From the IMG/VR virus record IMGVR_UViG_3300030085_001969, positions 1 through 21,275 of that record: a stretch of DNA of 21,275 nucleotides; one strand, 5' to 3'. Shown here one piece after another: positions 16,601 through 21,275 of this stretch. The position numbers were made by a program, and so were the translations under genes. The DNA comes from a virus. Under the pieces are notes generated by a model that searched no databases, had not been told where the DNA came from, and saw only the letters and a program-made list of their open reading frames with translations. Each line of letters opens with the position of its first letter. The first letter of the stretch is position 1.

Positions 16601-17249
16601 CACTGCTATAGGAGTAGGCGCTTTAGAAGATGTCACCACATCAGAGGATAATTCTGCTATTGGAAGGCTTGCAGGGCGCAACATTACAACAGGCGTCAGA
16701 AATACTTGCCTTGGTCATATTGCAGGTACCAACATTACAACAGGTGGTGACAACATTTGCATCGGCCATAACAATCAAATTAGTGCAGGAGGCGGAAGCC
16801 ATCAGATTGTTTTGGGCTCAGGTATTACTGGAAAAGGGGACAGCACATTCTTTATATCTTCAAGTTCAGGCGTTTACCACGGCGGCAACACGACTACTTG
16901 GTCTACAACTTCTGACCAACGCATCAAGAAAAACATCGTTGACAACAACGAAGGTCTTTCCCTGATCAATCAAATTGCAGTCAAAAACTTTGAGTACAAG
17001 ACATCAGCGGAGATTGAGTCTGACGGTGAGCTTCCTGGCAGCGAGGCAATCGGCGTGGAAGGCACGCAAATTGGTGTCATTGCTCAAGAACTGCAGCAAG
17101 TCCGCTCTAGCTGGGTGACGACACGGAACAACGGAACACTTTCAGTTACTGGCAGTGATGAAATCATGTGGCACCTGGTGAATTCCGTCCAAGAACTGTC
17201 GGCAGAAAATGAAGCACTCAAGGCTAGACTGGATGCTGCAGGCATCTGA
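13695..17249 (+). CDS. Giant YadA/Hep_Hag-like beta-roll tail fibre with peptidase S74 autochaperone
   Basis: The 1184-residue product starts 3 bases after the previous stop. Residues 1-~69 are a capping/attachment segment (ITELSAMAAGDQATGDLLTVVDVS), typical of fibre N-termini. Residues 70-1036 are 57 tandem units with consensus NTAVGxxALxxNTTGxx, a YadA-head or haemagglutinin-type left-handed beta-roll that should trimerise. Residues ~1037-1184 are the intramolecular chaperone: TTSDQRIKKNI contains S1073 and K1078 in the S-D-x-R-x-K spacing of peptidase S74, followed by IGVIAQELQQV and a C-terminal coiled coil (QELSAENEALKARL). Self-cleavage before S1073 would release a 112-residue chaperone. 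The gene probably encodes a long side or tip fibre that binds the host surface. Confidence 0.92.
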   Translation: MADRKITELSAMAAGDQATGDLLTVVDVSESAAANKNKKITVEAFVQGIPADANVNGVDVGRGAGAVATNTVVGKDALDANTTGSNNTAIGNAALTNNTEGVNNTAVGRNSAATITVGDGNTSLGSGSLSLTTTADNNVAVGYDSLYFNTTGGNNVAVGKSALQANTTASSNVAVGALALTTNTTGAANTAVGQEALEKNTTAGNNTAVGHQALEENTTGQENTAVGSLALDANTTGGNNTAVGSQSLGNNTGGSNTAVGRASLNANTTADNNTAVGHNCLLDNSTGTQNTAVGSLAAETNTTASYNTAVGYASLKTNTTGAQNTAVGRASLNANTTASDNTAVGNNAMLDNTTGEQNVAVGTNALDANTTANNNTAVGYVALTANTTGTKNTAVGAGAADANSTGNNNTALGYGALSANTTAGDNTAVGHKAMDANTTGTDNVAVGSYALDANTTANENTAVGYQALTANTTGAANTAVGMGALRDNTTANNNTGVGREALKLNTTGTENVAVGSTALDANTSGDRNTAVGTSAMGSNTGGSDNTACGRDALFSNTTGGNNTAVGKNCLDANTSGDNNTSVGISALQASTTGSRNTAIGGFALEQNTTANNNTAVGYECLEANTTGTSNVAVGAFALDDSTTADDNTAVGYNSLTNNQTGHSNVAVGRSALQNNTANNNVAVGYYALGTNTTGTENVAIGPGSLDANSTGIENTAVGYYSLSSCTTGRFNTAIGRDAMLDCTTGQHNVALGADALYKNTTAAQNVAVGYQALENNTTGEFNTAVGFRALEANQTSDGNVAVGKQALQSNTTGNQNVAVGTFTADSITTGTRNVAIGHAALEANQTVTGLTAVGAYCLDANSTGDENTGVGYLALSSNTTGTYNTAIGRSALYNNTTANHNTACGRDALFSNTTGARNTAVGADSLQINTTGGDNTAVGYDALDSCTTGGSNTAVGSGSLLNLSTGAYNTAIGVGALEDVTTSEDNSAIGRLAGRNITTGVRNTCLGHIAGTNITTGGDNICIGHNNQISAGGGSHQIVLGSGITGKGDSTFFISSSSGVYHGGNTTTWSTTSDQRIKKNIVDNNEGLSLINQIAVKNFEYKTSAEIESDGELPGSEAIGVEGTQIGVIAQELQQVRSSWVTTRNNGTLSVTGSDEIMWHLVNSVQELSAENEALKARLDAAGI
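13902..16802 (+). repeat. 57 tandem 17-residue (51-base) coding repeats
   Basis: Counting from AACACGGTT at 13902, I find 57 units. Fifty-five are 17 codons long and two (units 11 and 36) are 16 codons, which ends exactly at 16802. NTTG and NTTA turns tend to alternate in units 12-26, suggesting a 34-residue double unit. Units 12-15 resemble units 16-19, suggesting block duplications of four. Third-codon positions differ widely between units, so the array is old rather than a recent slippage product. Cysteines recur at unit position 8 or 12 in about a dozen units. Confidence 0.93.
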
Positions 17250-17269
17250 CCTCTACTTTTCACAGAACA

Positions 17270-17500
17270 ATGCCCGATCAAGAAACTCTGACTGCTGAAG
17301 AAATCCAGGCTCATTACAATGCCGCTCTGGATTCAGTCACGCTCATCAATGAGCTGGTGGCCTTGGACAGTCTTGACGACGAGCAGACTGCAACTGTTGC
17401 CCGCAACGTCGAGCACCTGCAGATCATGGTCGCCAAGGACTACTGGACTTCTGACCAACCCATGGCACCTCTGAACGCTGCCATCACCGCCGGTTCTTGA
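17270..17500 (+). CDS. Small acidic helical protein downstream of the fibre gene
   Basis: The 76-residue product begins 20 bases after the fibre stop. It is acidic and mostly helical (LTAEEIQAHYNAALDSVTLI, NELVALDSLDDEQTATVARN), ending AKDYWTSDQPMAPLNAAITAG. There is no signal peptide or membrane segment. Genes of this kind, with a closing KD(Y/F)W...PL..AI motif, are familiar to me as uncharacterised phage proteins near structural genes. A fibre-assembly role is possible from position but not shown. The stop overlaps the next ATG (TGATG), so the two are probably co-translated. Confidence 0.75.
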   Translation: MPDQETLTAEEIQAHYNAALDSVTLINELVALDSLDDEQTATVARNVEHLQIMVAKDYWTSDQPMAPLNAAITAGS

Positions 17501-17679
17501 TGCAACGCCCTGACCCGATGATCGCCTCCAAGCCGGGGGCGTCTGACGTAGAGGCTATGGACAACCGAGTCAAATGGCTCAACGAGCTGTACCTCTACGA
17601 CGGTCGCGATAAGCGTGACCATCCCATGCATGGCATTTACACGGGCCTTGCTCAGAAATATCAGCAATTCGCAAGCTAA
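17500..17679 (+). CDS. Small protein of unknown function
   Basis: I choose the ATG at 17500 (59 residues), which overlaps the previous stop by one base (TGATG). A TTG one codon upstream is also in frame. The C-terminal half holds the recognisable part: MDNRVKWLNELYLYDGRDKR followed by HPMHGIYTGL. No known domain is evident. It sits in a tight chain of small genes with one-base overlaps on both sides (TGATG before, TAATG after), which supports it being a real gene. Confidence 0.72.
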   Translation: MQRPDPMIASKPGASDVEAMDNRVKWLNELYLYDGRDKRDHPMHGIYTGLAQKYQQFAS

Positions 17680-17804
17680 TGGCTAAGTCACTTAGTGGGC
17701 ACAATTTTGTGCCTAGCAAGCCTAAAAAGACTCGTCAAGGGGATGGATCACATTCAAAACCGTCCCATGGACGAAAGAAGTATCGTGGCCAGGGAAAACG
17801 CTAA
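17679..17804 (+). CDS. Short basic protein, 41 residues, cyanophage-type
   Basis: The ATG overlaps the previous stop (TAATG) and the frame ends at TAA 17802-17804. The product starts MAKSLSGHNFVPSKPKKTRQG and ends HGRKKYRGQGKR. It is strongly basic, with about a dozen Lys/Arg and several Gly/Ser/His, and looks disordered. Short proteins with KKTRQG and a terminal YRGQG motif are, as I recall, widespread in cyanophage genomes and uncharacterised. A nucleic-acid-binding or packaging-related role would suit the charge, but that is inference. It is short enough to be missed by automatic gene calling. Confidence 0.8.
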   Translation: MAKSLSGHNFVPSKPKKTRQGDGSHSKPSHGRKKYRGQGKR

Positions 17805-17815
17805 TTCTTCTCCAA

Positions 17816-18160
17816 ATGATCAAGCGTCTTGTTTTTGGTGTAGCCGCTGGCGCACTTGCCTTGGCTCCCCTCTCTGCCCGCGCAGATGAGGGATTTTATG
17901 TGAACCCCGAGATCAACATCGGCGTTGGCACTGAGACCGGCGTGGGTGGTGCTGTCACCGACCTGCATGTTGGTTACGAGTTTTCCAATGGTGCTTATGC
18001 ACAGATTGGCCCAAGCCTCGTAACGCCTGACACTGGCGATTCTGAGATTGAATTCTCAGGCAAGGCTGGCATTAGCGGTGGCCCTCTGTACGGTGAGCTT
18101 TCATTCGCTACTGGCGACACCGAAACCACCGGTAACGTGAAGATTGGCGCTCGCTTCTGA
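17816..18160 (+). CDS. Exported beta-rich protein with signal peptide (outer-membrane-like)
   Basis: The 114-residue product has a clear signal peptide: basic start (MIKR), hydrophobic core (LVFGVAAGALALAPLS) and an ARA cleavage site, so the mature protein should begin at D24 (DEGFYVNPEI). The mature part is glycine-rich with alternating strands (NIGVGTETGVGGAVTDLHVG, GEVEFSGKAG-like and GELSFATGDT motifs) and ends in KIGARF. A terminal Phe is typical of outer-membrane beta-barrel strands. At ~91 mature residues it could form at most a small barrel or part of one. It probably acts in the periplasm or outer membrane of the infected cell. A role in superinfection exclusion or lysis is speculation. 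A terminator follows. Confidence 0.8.
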   Translation: MIKRLVFGVAAGALALAPLSARADEGFYVNPEINIGVGTETGVGGAVTDLHVGYEFSNGAYAQIGPSLVTPDTGDSEIEFSGKAGISGGPLYGELSFATGDTETTGNVKIGARF

Positions 18161-18202
18161 TCGCTGCTAAAACCTGACTGTCTCCTCACACAGACGGCAA
18201 GG

Positions 18203-18237
18203 AGCCCCCGTAATCGTGCAGAGCGCGGGGGCTTTTT
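18203..18237 (+). terminator. Rho-independent terminator after the exported-protein gene
   Basis: Stem AGCCCCCG (18203-18210) pairs with CGGGGGCT (18226-18233), with a 15-base loop and a run TTTTT at 18233-18237. It closes the fibre and small-gene segment just before the ATG at 18253. Confidence 0.83.
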
Positions 18238-18252
18238 GTTTACCTATTTATC

Positions 18253-18447
18253 ATGAGCACCAAACTCAACGGCAACAGGTTTTCTCCTATGGGGAGCCGT
18301 GTTCCAACAGAGCTTTTGCCAACTGCTATCCGGTACGAACATGCACGGGCAGTGCTGTTTGATCAGTTCGGTCAACACAGCAAAGCTAGAGAGTGCGAAA
18401 AGCTAAAGCGGTATTACGAGCGCCGTAGCATGGATGAGTGCATCTAA
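18253..18447 (+). CDS. Small basic protein of unknown function
   Basis: The 64-residue product starts at the first ATG after the terminator. It has a short Gly/Ser/Arg-rich N-terminus (NGNRFSPMGSRVP) and then a helical part (AIRYEHARAVLFDQFGQHSK, ARECEKLKRYYERRS). It has two cysteines (C49 and the penultimate residue) and no membrane segment. I do not recognise a family. The stop is followed 5 bases later by the next likely start, consistent with an operon running to 19410. Confidence 0.65.
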   Translation: MSTKLNGNRFSPMGSRVPTELLPTAIRYEHARAVLFDQFGQHSKARECEKLKRYYERRSMDECI

Positions 18448-18452
18448 AAACC

Positions 18453-18674
18453 ATGCAAAAGATCTACAACCTGCTTGGAGTGCTGGGCTTTGTGATGTCT
18501 GGAACCATGGCTGTCATGGGCGTGATGGCTTACACACGCGTTCCATCAATGGTCAAAAATTACGCAAGCGAGCTGAAGCTTGAGTTGACCAAAACTATTC
18601 TCGATCAGGTGCCTGCCCCAGAGATGCCTAAGCTGCCCCAAGCAACCGGGCCTGCAATCCCAAGCTTGAAGTGA
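18453..18674 (+). CDS. Small single-pass membrane protein
   Basis: I prefer the ATG at 18453 (73 residues, MQKIYNLLGVLGFVMSG), which lies just after the previous stop. An in-frame ATG at 18438 would add five residues and overlap the previous gene by 10 bases. One hydrophobic segment (LLGVLGFVMSGTMAVMGVMAY) near the N-terminus is followed by an amphipathic helix (SELKLELTKTILDQV) and a proline-rich tail (PAPEMPKLPQATGPAIPSL). I recall comparable small membrane proteins among uncharacterised cyanophage genes. A holin-like role is possible, but the single segment and proline tail do not establish it. Confidence 0.7.
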   Translation: MQKIYNLLGVLGFVMSGTMAVMGVMAYTRVPSMVKNYASELKLELTKTILDQVPAPEMPKLPQATGPAIPSLK

Positions 18675-18889
18675 GCGATCAAGTCAACTCACCAGCGCAC
18701 TACACCAAGGGTCGCGTCGAAGCTATCGAGGTGATCGAAGATGTAGTCGCTGGTGCGCCTGATGCTGTCACTGGATATCTCGTCGGTCAAACGATGAAGT
18801 ATCTGCTGCGTGCATGGCATAAAGGCAACGCGGTACAGGACTTGCAGAAAGCTGCTTGGTATTTAAATCGTGCAATTGATCGCCAATGA
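18671..18889 (+). CDS. DUF3310-family protein
   Basis: The 72-residue product starts at GTG in a 4-base overlap (GTGA). It shows the DUF3310 pattern: VNSPAHYTKGRVEAIEVIED, then a middle stretch with TGYLVGQTMKYLLRAWHKGN and a last helix AVQDLQKAAWYLNRAID. The family is common in phages, often near nucleotide metabolism genes, and is annotated as a possible SaV-like or nucleotide-kinase-linked protein. Its biochemical function is not established. The stop overlaps the following ATG by 4 bases. Confidence 0.9.
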   Translation: MSDQVNSPAHYTKGRVEAIEVIEDVVAGAPDAVTGYLVGQTMKYLLRAWHKGNAVQDLQKAAWYLNRAIDRQ

Positions 18890-19410
18890 AGATTCAGGTG
18901 TTTGACGGCCAGGTGCCTTTCGCGGCTCGCGAGAAGGCTCTGGACTATTGCTCTCGGACCAACTTTATTCTTGGCTGGACTGACCGGCCTGGTGTTGACC
19001 ACGAAAAGGCTGTGCCAAACGTGCATGCCTCTTGGTCTCAGGAGCAGTTAGACGCCAGTGGCATCTTCACCTATATCGCTCCATGCATTGAAGAGACGGC
19101 CTTTTTCACGTCTCGACGGATTGAGCAGGTAGTTGTCAATCTTGTGCGTCCTACAGACGTGCATTACGTCCATTCACATCCTGGCAAGCAGGTTGCGCTG
19201 TACTACTGCAACCTTGACTGGGAAGACGGTTGGTATGGAGAGACCTTGTTTCATGACCCGAGGGATTTAAGCAGGATCAACTTCACGTCGCCTTACACGC
19301 CAGGCAGGATCATTCTGTTTGACGGCAATATTCCCCATGCAATTAGGCCGCAGTCAGTAAACGGGCCTAAGTACCGCATTTCGCTGACTGTGCTGTTTTG
19401 CGAGGATTAG
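18886..19410 (+). CDS. 2OG-Fe(II) oxygenase-like protein
   Basis: The 174-residue product starts in an ATGA overlap. The second half is a double-stranded beta-helix of the prolyl-4-hydroxylase-like type: VHYVHSHPGKQVALYYCNL, GWYGETLFHD, YTPGRIILFDGNIPHAI and a final YRISLTVLF. The distal Fe ligand is probably H151 and a 2OG-binding basic residue probably R164. The proximal motif reads H96-S-H98 instead of the usual HxD/E. D91 or H93 could be involved, so the metal site needs a structure model. Such oxygenases are frequent in cyanophages, with unknown substrates. It is the last gene of the + strand run before a hairpin. Confidence 0.82.
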   Translation: MKIQVFDGQVPFAAREKALDYCSRTNFILGWTDRPGVDHEKAVPNVHASWSQEQLDASGIFTYIAPCIEETAFFTSRRIEQVVVNLVRPTDVHYVHSHPGKQVALYYCNLDWEDGWYGETLFHDPRDLSRINFTSPYTPGRIILFDGNIPHAIRPQSVNGPKYRISLTVLFCED

Positions 19411-19419
19411 ACACAAGAA

Positions 19420-19441
19420 AACCCCCGGCGTCCCGGGGGTT
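19420..19441. terminator. Strong hairpin, probable terminator (best for the minus strand)
   Basis: AACCCCCGG (19420-19428) pairs with CCGGGGGTT (19433-19441) around the loop CGTC. Read on the minus strand it is followed by TTTTC, so it should end minus-strand transcription coming from 19922. On the plus strand only TTCTC follows, a weaker tail, but it sits 10 bases after the oxygenase stop and may serve both directions. Confidence 0.75.
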
Positions 19442-19568
19442 CTCAAGGTCTGATCAGACAATGCAGTGACGATGGCCAGGTCGCGGCTGACACAGGTTTG
19501 CGAGCAGTGACGGAGCGGTCCTCGCGGGAAACGCCGGTATGCCTAGGGCATTTATAGCACAGGAAAAA
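19442..19568. other. 127-base intergenic region between convergent genes
   Basis: I find no convincing gene here on either strand. A TATAAATG-like sequence on the minus strand (about 19547-19554) lies upstream of the minus-strand terminator at 19420-19441, leaving room for a short untranslated transcript of about 120 bases. This is weak. No tRNA-like T-loop or cloverleaf is visible. Confidence 0.4.
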
Positions 19569-19922
19569 TTAGATCACCATCTTGGTGCCGGTGATTGGGT
19601 CGTCCGGTATCTCCTCTCCGGTGATTGGGTCAATGGTCTTCTCGTCATGAGCTTCCGGCCCGAAGCCTTCCGTCTTGATTTTCGCCATGTCCAGTTCTGG
19701 CGTGGGTGCCTCAGGTTTCTTGTCAAATGACGCCAGCCACTCGCGCAGCGCGTCACCCGTAGGCGTACCTTTCGGCCACTTCACCCACTTGAGGATCGCT
19801 TTTGGATCAGTGAATGGTCTGGCTGAGTTGCCGCACAATACGGTGTAAACAACAGGCGGACCCTCGCGTCTGCGGTTACGTTCAATCCACAGCTGTCCTG
19901 CTGTAAACCGCTCTGACTTCAT
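19569..19922 (-). CDS. Minus-strand protein of unknown function with C-terminal DPITG repeat
   Basis: The 117-residue product, from the ATG at 19922-19920, begins KSERFTAGQLWIERNRRR. The frame is open further upstream (to 20003), but those extra residues are Gly/Ile/Ser-rich shadows of the opposite gene; a second ATG three codons upstream is also possible. The middle looks like a genuine folded domain (DPKAILKWVKWPKGTPTGD, ALREWLASFDKK). The C-terminus is acidic and proline-rich, with a doubled DPITG motif. No known family is recognised. A hairpin terminator for this strand lies about 130 bases downstream. Its start shares a CATG with the divergent plus-strand gene. Confidence 0.7.
   Translation of the reverse strand: MKSERFTAGQLWIERNRRREGPPVVYTVLCGNSARPFTDPKAILKWVKWPKGTPTGDALREWLASFDKKPEAPTPELDMAKIKTEGFGPEAHDEKTIDPITGEEIPDDPITGTKMVI
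19588..19631 (-). repeat. 14-base direct repeat encoding tandem DPITG
   Basis: CCGGTGATTGGGTC occurs at 19588-19601 and 19618-19631, 30 bases (10 codons) apart. On the minus strand it encodes DPITG twice at the end of the protein, suggesting a recent 30-base duplication. Confidence 0.85.
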
Positions 19923-19923
19923 G
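19920..19923. other. Shared CATG: divergent start codons of two genes
   Basis: The plus-strand gene's ATG is 19921-19923 and the minus-strand gene's ATG is the complement of 19920-19922. The palindrome CATG serves both, so there is no room between them for separate promoters, and each leader is inside the other gene. Confidence 0.6.
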
Positions 19924-20634
19924 CCTGACATACCTGATATTGAGATACCGACGATTGAGATACGGCCCATCCCTGAGCCGCATGTTTTTCCACCGCCAGT
20001 CACGCAGAACTTAGCGCCGCGTCCGATATATCAAAAGCCTGGTTGTGCCAGGGTTCATAGAGATGCACATCTAAATCCATCCCTGCTGCGGGATGACCCA
20101 AATGGGGTCGGCATTTCTTGTCCTGAAGGTGAGATGCCTAGTTACGTCCCTCTGGATTGGAACCCGCGCAAACTGCAGATTATTGAGCCAACACCTGTTC
20201 AAAACCAAGAGCAAGAGGAGCCGCCTGCACAGCAAAAGGCTGATCCAAAGCCACCACCACCAGAGAAAAAGCCACCACCAGAGGTGAAGTGTCCGCCAGC
20301 CGACGCCACAGAAGTTGGCACATTGTCACCCAATGGCCGCAAGATTTTGGAGTCCTACGAGCTGGTGGATGGTGTCTGCAAAGAGGTTTATCGAAATGTC
20401 CCTGTAACTGAACAGCTGGTCAAAGCAATACCATCGCCCTATGAAGCTGCGCAGACTGCAGGCATTGCTGTTGTTGCAACCACCGCCGCTTTAAGCACGC
20501 CGTTCTTGGTGCGGATTATCAAGCCCGTGGTCAAAAAGGCGCTGACAAAGGTCAAAGAGATAATTACTCGCAAAAAAGAGGATCGACTTTCTACTTTCCA
20601 GCGGAGGCAGGTGCAGCGGAAGGCACGGAAATAG
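19921..20634 (+). CDS. Proline-rich protein with C-terminal membrane segment, cyanophage-type
   Basis: The 237-residue product begins with Ile/Pro/Glu repeats (PDIPDIEIPTIEIRPIPEP), then a conserved-looking core (YQKPGCARVHRDAHL, LRDDPNGVGISC, GEMPSYVPLDWNPRKL). A Pro/Lys spacer follows (~107-127, with PPPPEKKPPP). Next come a small cysteine-containing domain (VKCPPADATEVGTLSPNG, DGVCKEVYRNVPV), one hydrophobic segment (~180-200, AGIAVVATTAALSTPFLVRII) and a very basic end (KKALTKVKEIITRKKEDR). The core resembles an uncharacterised family I associate with cyanophages. Four cysteines could pair if exported, though no signal peptide is visible. The basic end would stay in the cytoplasm. It could be a membrane-anchored or virion protein; function unknown. 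Confidence 0.78.
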   Translation: MPDIPDIEIPTIEIRPIPEPHVFPPPVTQNLAPRPIYQKPGCARVHRDAHLNPSLLRDDPNGVGISCPEGEMPSYVPLDWNPRKLQIIEPTPVQNQEQEEPPAQQKADPKPPPPEKKPPPEVKCPPADATEVGTLSPNGRKILESYELVDGVCKEVYRNVPVTEQLVKAIPSPYEAAQTAGIAVVATTAALSTPFLVRIIKPVVKKALTKVKEIITRKKEDRLSTFQRRQVQRKARK

Positions 20635-21275
20635 CGTGGGTGTGAGGCGCCATCTTCACAGGCGGCACTGTGACAATTAGATCGCTGCAGACCACCGACA
20701 TTTGACCTGTGAACTGCACGCCAGCTTTTGCCAGCTCACCGCACTGCTTAGCTCTAAACAGCTCGTGCTCAAGGCGTTTAGTGGCCAACAGTTGTTGCTG
20801 CAGCTGGATATTTGTGTCAACAGCTCGCTTACATTGATCAGCCAAACGGCGATCTAGGGGCACAGAGAACGTTGCCGTAATGCCGTAGTTCAAAGACCTG
20901 CGGTCTTTCTCAAAACGTGGCAGCTCTGAGTAGTAAAGCACCTTGCCTGGTGAATCAGGCTCGCCATTGTCATCGGCATCTGCTGTTGAGTAAACAGGTG
21001 TGCGGGTGACTGACTCAAATGGCAGGTCGAAGTTTCTGCTTCCTGTAACGAAAGGAGAAACCGTAAGAGTAGGTCCAGGGCACTGAATCCCTTGCGACAT
21101 CCGGTAAACCGGATGGGGTCCAGTCATCATCTGATAGGCGTTGTTGACCACCGAGCCTGTAGATGTGCTCGAAGGGTTTGCAACTGTTGTGTTGGCGTAA
21201 GCGGGACTGGTAAGAGCAGTTATTACTGCGAGAAGACCGACGTACTTTCCTGGACTGTCTCTGTAGTTATCGTTC
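20591..21275 (-). CDS. Exported structural-like protein, cyanophage-type (partial, start beyond right edge)
   Basis: The minus-strand frame is open from the right edge to TAG at 20593-20591, with 227 residues visible. The GTG at 21151 is internal. Upstream of it the frame continues with a hydrophobic stretch (GKYVGLLAVITALTSPAYA) that looks like the end of a signal peptide with an AYA cleavage site, so the true start is outside the window. The mature part has GIQCPGPTLTVSPFVTGSRN, a segment with DNGEPDSPGKVLYYSELP, then NYGITATFSVPLDRRL and a coiled coil (VDTNIQLQQQLLATKRLEHE) ending near CGELAKAGVQF and SVVCSDLIV. The layout resembles an uncharacterised cyanophage family. It overlaps the convergent plus-strand gene by 44 bases. 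Confidence 0.8.
   Translation of the reverse strand, partial: NDNYRDSPGKYVGLLAVITALTSPAYANTTVANPSSTSTGSVVNNAYQMMTGPHPVYRMSQGIQCPGPTLTVSPFVTGSRNFDLPFESVTRTPVYSTADADDNGEPDSPGKVLYYSELPRFEKDRRSLNYGITATFSVPLDRRLADQCKRAVDTNIQLQQQLLATKRLEHELFRAKQCGELAKAGVQFTGQMSVVCSDLIVTVPPVKMAPHTHAISVPSAAPASAGK

Noticed and set aside
13902-16802. Regular 51-base periodicity that could suggest a CRISPR or satellite array
   Set aside because: There is no constant repeat alternating with unique spacers. The period is in frame with a single 1184-codon gene, and the units vary mostly at third codon positions.
18240-18256. T4-type late promoter (ATAAATA) on the minus strand
   Set aside because: It points into a terminator and the 3' end of a plus-strand gene with no minus-strand gene to drive. 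One A/T-rich match is expected by chance.
19442-19568. Possible tRNA gene or attachment site
   Set aside because: I looked on both strands for a T-loop (TTCGA-type), an acceptor stem and a cloverleaf and saw none. No integrase is nearby and no core repeat can be tested within one window.

Overview
This window is a structural (virion) gene block of a tailed phage with a long, flexible, lambda-type (siphovirus) tail. It runs from the end of the major capsid gene through head-tail joining, tail tube, tape measure, tail tip and fibre genes, then into a run of small accessory genes. Several accessory genes look like families I associate with cyanophages of marine Synechococcus and Prochlorococcus: a short basic protein ending in YRGQGKR, a DUF3310-like protein, a 2OG-Fe(II) oxygenase, small signal-peptide proteins, and a proline-rich protein. 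Base composition is near 50% GC by eye. A cyanosiphovirus, free or integrated, is the best guess. No integrase, host gene or att site is visible to decide between them.

Layout. Bases 1-897 hold the C-terminus of an HK97-type major capsid protein and two small head-associated genes, closed by a terminator (911-934). Bases 938-2744 hold a gpFII-like connector, a gpU-like tail terminator and the tail tube protein, closed by a second terminator (2768-2794). Bases 2827-3509 encode a gpG/gpGT-type tail assembly chaperone pair joined by a -1 frameshift at a GGGAAAC heptamer. Bases 3493-12540 carry tape measure, gpM-, gpL-, gpK-, gpI- and gpJ-like proteins in exact lambda order, with almost every start overlapping the previous stop. 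The gpJ-like protein carries a 130-residue Hint (intein-like) domain in its glycine-rich N-terminus. Bases 12540-17249 encode two fibre proteins: one with a tail-collar-like domain, and one 1184-residue protein made of 57 units of 17 residues (YadA/Hep_Hag-like head) ending in a peptidase S74 autochaperone. Bases 17270-19410 carry small accessory genes. From 19411 to the right edge the genes alternate in strand with overlapping ends, and the last one runs off the window.

How the genes fit together. The capsid, FII and U proteins build the head and close the tail. The G/GT chaperones load tail tube protein onto the tape measure. M, L, K, I and J build the tip, and the two fibres provide host recognition. 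The most unusual element is the intein-like domain inside the tail-tip protein, bounded by short direct repeats.
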